From NCBI GenBank assembly GCA_959599915.1, contig CAUGJE010000010.1:17942-81941 (forward strand): 64,000 nt of DNA, read 5' to 3'. Shown one piece after another: positions 59,554 to 64,000 of this stretch. Each line of letters starts with the position of its first letter. Position 1 is the first letter of the stretch. A program made the position numbers and the translations under genes. This DNA comes from an uncultured Collinsella sp. (GTDB lineage: Bacteria > Actinomycetota > Coriobacteriia > Coriobacteriales > Coriobacteriaceae). The notes under the pieces are model-generated. The model saw nothing but the letters and a program-made list of their open reading frames with translations, was not told where the DNA came from and searched no databases.

Positions 59554-59600
59554 AAACCGCCCCGTCCTCTGTAGAGGACGGGGCGGTTTGTCTTTTAGGC
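59554..59600. terminator. Bidirectional terminator between the LCP gene and pepT
   Basis: AAACCGCCCCGTCCTC (59554-59569) pairs perfectly with GAGGACGGGGCGGTTT (59574-59589) around TGTA, with TCTTTT on one side and the TTTTTG complement on the other. Confidence 0.88.
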
Positions 59601-59614
59601 TTGAGCGGCCAGGC

Positions 59615-60862
59615 TTATGCAAAGCGGGCGACGAGCTCCTGGAGCACGTCGGTCATCTTGACGAGCGAACTGACCGGGACGAACTCGTTGACGCCGTGGT
59701 AGCAATAGCCGCCGGTGGAAAGGTTGGGGCAGGGCAGACCGCGGAACGACAGCTGAGCGCCGTCGGTGCCGCCACGAATCGGCAGCACTTGGGGCTCAAC
59801 GCCGCAGGCAAGGTAGGCTTCCTTGGCAACATCAATAAGCTCGGGATAGTCACGAACGATCTCGGCCATATTTCGATACTGCTGCTTAATCTCGACCGTC
59901 ACGCGCTCCTCACCCAGACGCTGGTTGAGCATCGAGGCGGCGGCATCAATAAGGTCGAGTTTCTGCTGGAACTTGGCGGCATCGTGATCACGGACGATAT
60001 AGCGCGCCGTGGCGTGATCGACGGTCGCAGATACACCCTCAAGGTGATAAAAGCCCTCGTAGCCTTCCGTATACTCCGGGCGCTGCACGTAGGGGAGCAA
60101 CGCGTTGAAGTCGCAGAACAGATTGCCTGCGTTGACCATACGGCCCTTGGCGTCGCCCGGGTGGATGGACTGGCCCTCAAAGCGGATGGTCGCCTCGGCG
60201 GCGTTAAAGCACTCCCACTCCAGCTCGCCGATGGGGCCGCCGTCGACCGTGTAGGCGTACTTGCAGCCAAAGGTATCGATATCCAACAGCTCGGCTCCGT
60301 GACCGATCTCCTCGTCAGGGCAGAAGCAAATGCCGAGTGCGGGATGGGGCAGAGAGGGGTCCTGAGCGATACGCGCGACAAGCGACATGATCTCGGCGAC
60401 GCCTGCCTTGTCGTCCGCGCCCAGCAGCGTGGTGCCATCGCTGCAGACCAGGTCCTCACCCGCGAGGTCGTTCAGGGCGGGAAGCTTGGCGGTACTCATG
60501 GCAACGGGCTTACCGTCAACCGTGCCGCAGACCAGGTCGCCGCCTTCGTAGTGTACGATGTGCGGCTTCACGCCGGCGCCCGGTGCAACTTCGGTGGTGT
60601 CGAGATGGGCGATCAGGCCAAGGGCGGGCTTGTCCTCAGCGCCCGCACTTGCGGGGATATGCGCGCAGACATAGGCATGCTCGGTCACGTGGACATCTTC
60701 CGCACCAAGCTCGCGCAGCTCTTCAGCCAGCACGTTGGCAAGGTCAAACTGAACGACGCTCGAGGGTACCTGGTCGCAGTTTGCATCCTCGGACTGCGTG
60801 TTGATCTGGACGTAGCGCAAAAAGCGCTCGAGGACATCGGGGTTCGTGGTGGTGTTTTCCAT
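59615..60862 (-). CDS. pepT: Peptidase T (tripeptide aminopeptidase)
   Basis: A 415-residue M20B zinc peptidase. LGLIAHLDTTEVAPG supplies the first metal His and Asp, LLGADDKAGVAEIM the bridging Asp, CFCPDEEIGHGAE the catalytic Glu pair, and PIRGGTDGAQLSFRGLPCPN with GYCYHGVNEFVP the C-terminal ligands. It releases the N-terminal residue of tripeptides. The start at 60862 (MENTTTNPDVLERFLRY) follows GGAG; the frame stays open 32 codons further without homology. Length is normal. Confidence 0.94.
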   Translation of the reverse strand: MENTTTNPDVLERFLRYVQINTQSEDANCDQVPSSVVQFDLANVLAEELRELGAEDVHVTEHAYVCAHIPASAGAEDKPALGLIAHLDTTEVAPGAGVKPHIVHYEGGDLVCGTVDGKPVAMSTAKLPALNDLAGEDLVCSDGTTLLGADDKAGVAEIMSLVARIAQDPSLPHPALGICFCPDEEIGHGAELLDIDTFGCKYAYTVDGGPIGELEWECFNAAEATIRFEGQSIHPGDAKGRMVNAGNLFCDFNALLPYVQRPEYTEGYEGFYHLEGVSATVDHATARYIVRDHDAAKFQQKLDLIDAAASMLNQRLGEERVTVEIKQQYRNMAEIVRDYPELIDVAKEAYLACGVEPQVLPIRGGTDGAQLSFRGLPCPNLSTGGYCYHGVNEFVPVSSLVKMTDVLQELVARFA

Positions 60863-60982
60863 AAAGACCGCTCCAATCTTGGTCGTCGTGTGCAACAAGA
60901 ACTCTAGCACGGTATGCCACGGCATACCGCGACGCTTGGATGGGGTAGAATCAGCCATTGAATGCAGAAGGGACGGAAGATC

Positions 60983-61405
60983 ATGGATACGACAAATAGC
61001 TCGCGCGAACTACATCTGACGGTGGCGAACGAAGACTACTTGGAGTGCATGGTTCGCATTGAAAGCGAAGAGGGGGAAACCAACGGCGTGCGATCGGTCG
61101 ACATCGCGCAGCGCCTTGGCGTCTCCAAGGCATCGGTCAATAAAGCGGTTTCGGCGCTCAAGGCATCCGAGCTTGTCGAGCAATCGCACTACGGCAAGGT
61201 AGTCCTGACCGATCGCGGCCGCGAGGTTGGCACGGCTATCTGGTACCGTCATCGCCTCGTCCGCACGTTTTTGGTTCAGGAGCTCGGTGTCGAATTTGAG
61301 CGAGCCGATTCCGAGGCCTGCATGATGGAGCATGCGCTATCCGAGGACACGATGAACCGCTGGCTCGCCTATCTCGAAAAGCAGGGAATCAGCGTCGAGG
61401 AATAG
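60983..61405 (+). CDS. DtxR/MntR-family metal-dependent regulator
   Basis: A 140-residue regulator with an N-terminal winged helix (YLECMVRIESEEG, VRSVDIAQRLGVSKASVNKA, LVEQSHYGKVVLTDRGRE) and a dimerisation domain with RHRLVRTFLVQELGVEFERA and SEACMMEHALSEDTM, which carries the Cys/Met, Glu and His metal ligands of the DtxR/MntR family. No SH3 domain, so MntR- or IdeR-short-like. It would repress metal uptake genes when iron or manganese is bound; none are in the window. ATG at 60983. The methyltransferase gene follows after 10 bases. Confidence 0.88.
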   Translation: MDTTNSSRELHLTVANEDYLECMVRIESEEGETNGVRSVDIAQRLGVSKASVNKAVSALKASELVEQSHYGKVVLTDRGREVGTAIWYRHRLVRTFLVQELGVEFERADSEACMMEHALSEDTMNRWLAYLEKQGISVEE

Positions 61406-61415
61406 CGGGATATAT

Positions 61416-62309
61416 ATGGATACGAGTTATTACAACCGCTTTGGTGCCGAGGAACTTACGCGCCGCTTGTCGAGCGAGACCTTGTTGGCGCAGGGCCCCA
61501 TGGGCAGTGTTCTGTTGAGTGAGTACGACGCCGCCGATATTCCACCGGCGTTTTGGAATCTGGCAGAGCCGCAGACCGTTTCTCGTATCCATCGCTTGTA
61601 TGTCGCCGCCGGCGCGCAGGTACTCATTACCAATACCTTTCAGGCATCAAGCTATGCCCTCAAGCACGACCAGATTGCGCCGTCCGTGGCGGAGGTCAAT
61701 CGCGGGGCCGTCGACGATGCCCGCCAGGCGCACCCTCAGCTGCTGCTGGGCTCGATGGGTCCGATCGGTATTGAGTGGTTTGCCGAGGACTCGGCCGAGT
61801 TTCGTGAGATCCGAGGCATTGCGCGCGAACAGGCGCACGCCTTGCTCAATGCTGGTGTTGACGGTCTGCTGATCGAGACGGTGACGTCTATCCGTAATTT
61901 GCAGCCCATGCTTGCCGGCGCCCGAGATGCCGCCGACGGCATGCCTGTTCTGGTGAGTTTTGTCGTTGACGATAAGGGCGACCTGTTGGGCGATGGCCTC
62001 AACATCGAGGCGGCCGTTTTGTACGCCGAAAAACACGGCGCAAACTCGGTTGGTGTTAATTGCTGTTCGCTTGCGGCCGCGAACGCGGCGGTGCCCAGGA
62101 TGGTTGCATCGGCGACTACTCCCGTCACGGTGCGTCCCAACGTGGGCGATCCGGTCCAGACTCAGGATGGCCCCGTATGGCACGAGAACCCCGAAGCTTT
62201 CGCGCGCGCATGCATCGAATGGAGACATGCCGGTGCCGCAATGGTGGGCAGTTGCTGTGGAACCACGGCAATCACTACGGCAGCGATGGCCGAGGCGCTC
62301 GATATATAA
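61416..62309 (+). CDS. Homocysteine S-methyltransferase family protein
   Basis: A 297-residue zinc methyltransferase of the MmuM/BHMT-like family. AQGPMGSVLLSEY opens the barrel, ITNTFQASSYAL follows, and the zinc Cys residues are in GVNCCS and GSCCGTT. It would transfer a methyl group from a donor such as S-methylmethionine or, in larger proteins, methyl-folate to homocysteine. As it stands alone without cobalamin domains, the donor is unclear. Co-directional with and 10 bases behind the DtxR-type gene. Terminator directly after it. Confidence 0.86.
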   Translation: MDTSYYNRFGAEELTRRLSSETLLAQGPMGSVLLSEYDAADIPPAFWNLAEPQTVSRIHRLYVAAGAQVLITNTFQASSYALKHDQIAPSVAEVNRGAVDDARQAHPQLLLGSMGPIGIEWFAEDSAEFREIRGIAREQAHALLNAGVDGLLIETVTSIRNLQPMLAGARDAADGMPVLVSFVVDDKGDLLGDGLNIEAAVLYAEKHGANSVGVNCCSLAAANAAVPRMVASATTPVTVRPNVGDPVQTQDGPVWHENPEAFARACIEWRHAGAAMVGSCCGTTAITTAAMAEALDI

Positions 62310-62314
62310 AGGGC

Positions 62315-62345
62315 AAAACCGCTCCATACGGGGCGGTTTTTTTAT
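62315..62345 (+). terminator. Intrinsic terminator after the homocysteine methyltransferase gene
   Basis: AAAACCGCTCC (62315-62325) pairs with GGGGCGGTTTT (62330-62340) with one G-T pair, followed by a run of T. Confidence 0.88.
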
Positions 62346-62467
62346 TGCCTGCATGTCCTCGGCAGCATTTGCCCAAATGGTGAATGCTGGTGCCGGCAGG
62401 TTGCCGAGCGTGTATCGCGGGTATACCTCATGCGTACCATGATCCAAACACTGTGAGGTGTCTGCGC

Positions 62468-63868
62468 GTGTGCGCGATAATTCATTTTGGAACTGACGGT
62501 TGGCGCGCTCGCGTCGATGAGGACTTCACTGCCGATAACGTTGCCCGTATCGCCGATGCCGTCGGCGAGTTGTGGCAAAAGACCAATCCGGGCAAAACGG
62601 TATATATAGGGTTCGACACTCGGCCCCTGGCGCGCGAGTTCGCTGAGCTTGCGGCGGGTGTGCTAGCAGCGCACGGGCTAGACGCCGTGCTCGCTTCGCG
62701 ACCTGTTCCGACCCCTGCCCTTACGTGGGCGGCGGCTTATGACGGTGAGGCGTGCGGCGCGCTCATGGTGACGGGGTCCCATCATCCGCAGGGTTATCTG
62801 TGTCTCAAGATTCGCATGGGTGACGGCTCGACCGCCAACCAGGATGTCATCGAAGAGCTCGAAGAGACCATGGCTCCCGAGCCAATGGGGATCGAGGGGC
62901 AATATCGCACCGCGGATATCATTCCTGACTATATGCAAGCGGTGGCATCGTTTGTCGATGCCGAAGCCATCCGCGCCGCGCACCTGCGCGTGGTTGTTGA
63001 CCCCATGGGCGGCGCAGCCCAGGGCTATCTAGCCGACTTGCTGCGCGAGCTTGGCGTTGAGGTGCACGAGATTCACGCCGGGCAGGCGCCTGACCAAGAA
63101 GATATCTGCCCCGACCCCGTTGAGCCGTGGGTGGACGCTTGCGAGCATACGGTTATCGAGGACGGAGCTTGCGCTGGCCTGGTGACCGACGGCGACGCCG
63201 ACCGTATCGGCGCGGTTGACGAGCGCGGCAGATATATACATCCGCATCAGATCATGGCGCTCGTTTTGGGCGACTTGGTTCAATTTCGTAATTTGGAGGG
63301 ACGCGTCGTCGTCAATCTTTCGTGCTCGACGCTCGTGCGTCGCATTGCCGAGGCGCTTGGCTGCCGCGTGACCGTCAAACCAGTCGGTTTCAAATATATA
63401 GCGGCAGAGATGAAGAAGGGTGGCGTCCTCATAGGCGGCGAGGAAGCCGGTGGTATCGGCATCGCCGCGCATATGCCCGAGCGCGATGGAATCCTCGCCT
63501 GTCTGATTCTGTGTGAGCTTATGGCAAAGACGGACGCGCCTTTGGGCGTTCTGGTCGACCAACTCGAGGACAGTTTTGGTAAGACGAGTTACGGTCGACG
63601 CGATTTGCGCCTTGAGGCCGAAGATGCCGAAACGTTACGAACCCTGCTGCCGGGCGTAAACCCCAAGTCGATTTGTGGCAAGGTGCCGCAAAACGTTAGT
63701 CATATGGATGGCTTGCGTTTAGCATTCGAGGATGACACGTGGCTGCTGGTCCGTCCTAGCGGGACCGAACCAGTGGTGCGCGTCTACGCCGAGGGGTTCT
63801 CGGTGGAAGAACGTGATGAGTTGCTCGATGCTGGCTGTGCTTTAGCTAGGGGAACGTATCCGCTTTAA
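62468..63868 (+). CDS. Phosphoglucomutase/phosphomannomutase family protein
   Basis: A 466-residue alpha-D-phosphohexomutase. FGTDGWRARVDEDFT opens domain 1, the phosphoserine loop reads TGSHHPQGYLCLK, the metal loop is DGDADRIG, the sugar-binding loop is GGEEAGGIG and the phosphate-binding loop is RPSGTEPVVRVYAE. The usual serine loop is TASHNPxxxNGxK, so it is altered while the Ser stays. GTG at 62468 has GAGGTG eight bases upstream; starts further up lack homology. It may interconvert hexose 1- and 6-phosphates. The 132 bases behind it show no feature that I can support. Confidence 0.86.
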   Translation: MCAIIHFGTDGWRARVDEDFTADNVARIADAVGELWQKTNPGKTVYIGFDTRPLAREFAELAAGVLAAHGLDAVLASRPVPTPALTWAAAYDGEACGALMVTGSHHPQGYLCLKIRMGDGSTANQDVIEELEETMAPEPMGIEGQYRTADIIPDYMQAVASFVDAEAIRAAHLRVVVDPMGGAAQGYLADLLRELGVEVHEIHAGQAPDQEDICPDPVEPWVDACEHTVIEDGACAGLVTDGDADRIGAVDERGRYIHPHQIMALVLGDLVQFRNLEGRVVVNLSCSTLVRRIAEALGCRVTVKPVGFKYIAAEMKKGGVLIGGEEAGGIGIAAHMPERDGILACLILCELMAKTDAPLGVLVDQLEDSFGKTSYGRRDLRLEAEDAETLRTLLPGVNPKSICGKVPQNVSHMDGLRLAFEDDTWLLVRPSGTEPVVRVYAEGFSVEERDELLDAGCALARGTYPL

Positions 63869-64000
63869 CCATGAGACTGCCTTATATAAAGAGATGCTCG
63901 GTGAGCGGTAGTTAACGGCTGGCAAACGTTAGTCGGATCCCAAATTGTGTAGGAAATGTGTACACCCAGATTCCCGCCCACGGGGCCCCTCCGGTCTGGC

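Overview
This 64 kb window looks like a chromosomal segment of a Collinsella-type gut actinobacterium (Coriobacteriia). The basis is inference from high GC coding sequence, several PTS systems, the ATP synthase gene set, and intergenic regions full of palindromic repeats. I could not run a database search, so the genus is a judgement by eye. No rRNA, tRNA, CRISPR array, transposase or phage module is visible.

Layout. 1-9.4 kb: end of a nitroreductase gene, the potassium transporter Kup followed by a shortened KdpD-like kinase and a KdpE-like regulator, the rRNA methyltransferase RlmKL (reverse) and a HAD phosphatase. 8.6-13.8 kb: a DeoR-type repressor divergent from an ascorbate-family PTS (IIA, IIB, IIC) that lies between two very similar transaldolase/fructose-6-phosphate-aldolase genes. 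13.75-14.6 kb has no intact gene. It holds what I read as the wreck of a diversity-generating retroelement cassette: the frameshifted 3' end of a C-type-lectin-fold variable protein, then a fragment of an Avd-like four-helix-bundle gene. 14.6-21.5 kb: tex (reverse), then an SDR dehydrogenase, MFS transporter and Gfo/Idh/MocA dehydrogenase operon (reverse) divergent from a LysR regulator. 21.7-26 kb: a MarR regulator and a heterodimeric ABC exporter, translationally overlapped (reverse). 26.7-30 kb: a pyridoxal-type kinase with a small TIGR04076-like gene, an AAA/DUF4143 ATPase preceded by three spaced repeats, and a low-molecular-weight phosphatase. 30-34 kb: an RpiR regulator divergent from a maltose-type PTS with a 6-phospho-alpha-glucosidase. 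34-42.3 kb: an MFS exporter, an acidic membrane protein, a mutarotase-like gene, an amino-acid ABC importer and an M20 peptidase. 42.6-49.4 kb: prfA, prmC, hicAB, a TsaC/Sua5-type gene, glpK, upp. 49.7-56.6 kb: a complete F1Fo ATP synthase operon. 56.7-63.9 kb: murA, an LCP-family ligase, pepT (reverse), a DtxR-type regulator, a homocysteine S-methyltransferase-like gene and a phosphoglucomutase-family gene.

How genes work together: sugar uptake and entry (two PTS loci with their own hydrolase, aldolases and repressors), potassium homeostasis with its likely two-component control, translation termination (RF1 and the methyltransferase that modifies it), energy conservation, and envelope synthesis (murA plus LCP).

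The most unusual signal is in the gaps between genes. Many carry long perfect or nested inverted repeats of several classes. One class of about 160-170 bases occurs four times with the same three-stem plan; the stems differ in sequence but keep pairing. A short unit of another class lies in frame inside the M20 peptidase gene. These repeats and the retroelement wreck are the main candidates for undescribed biology here.
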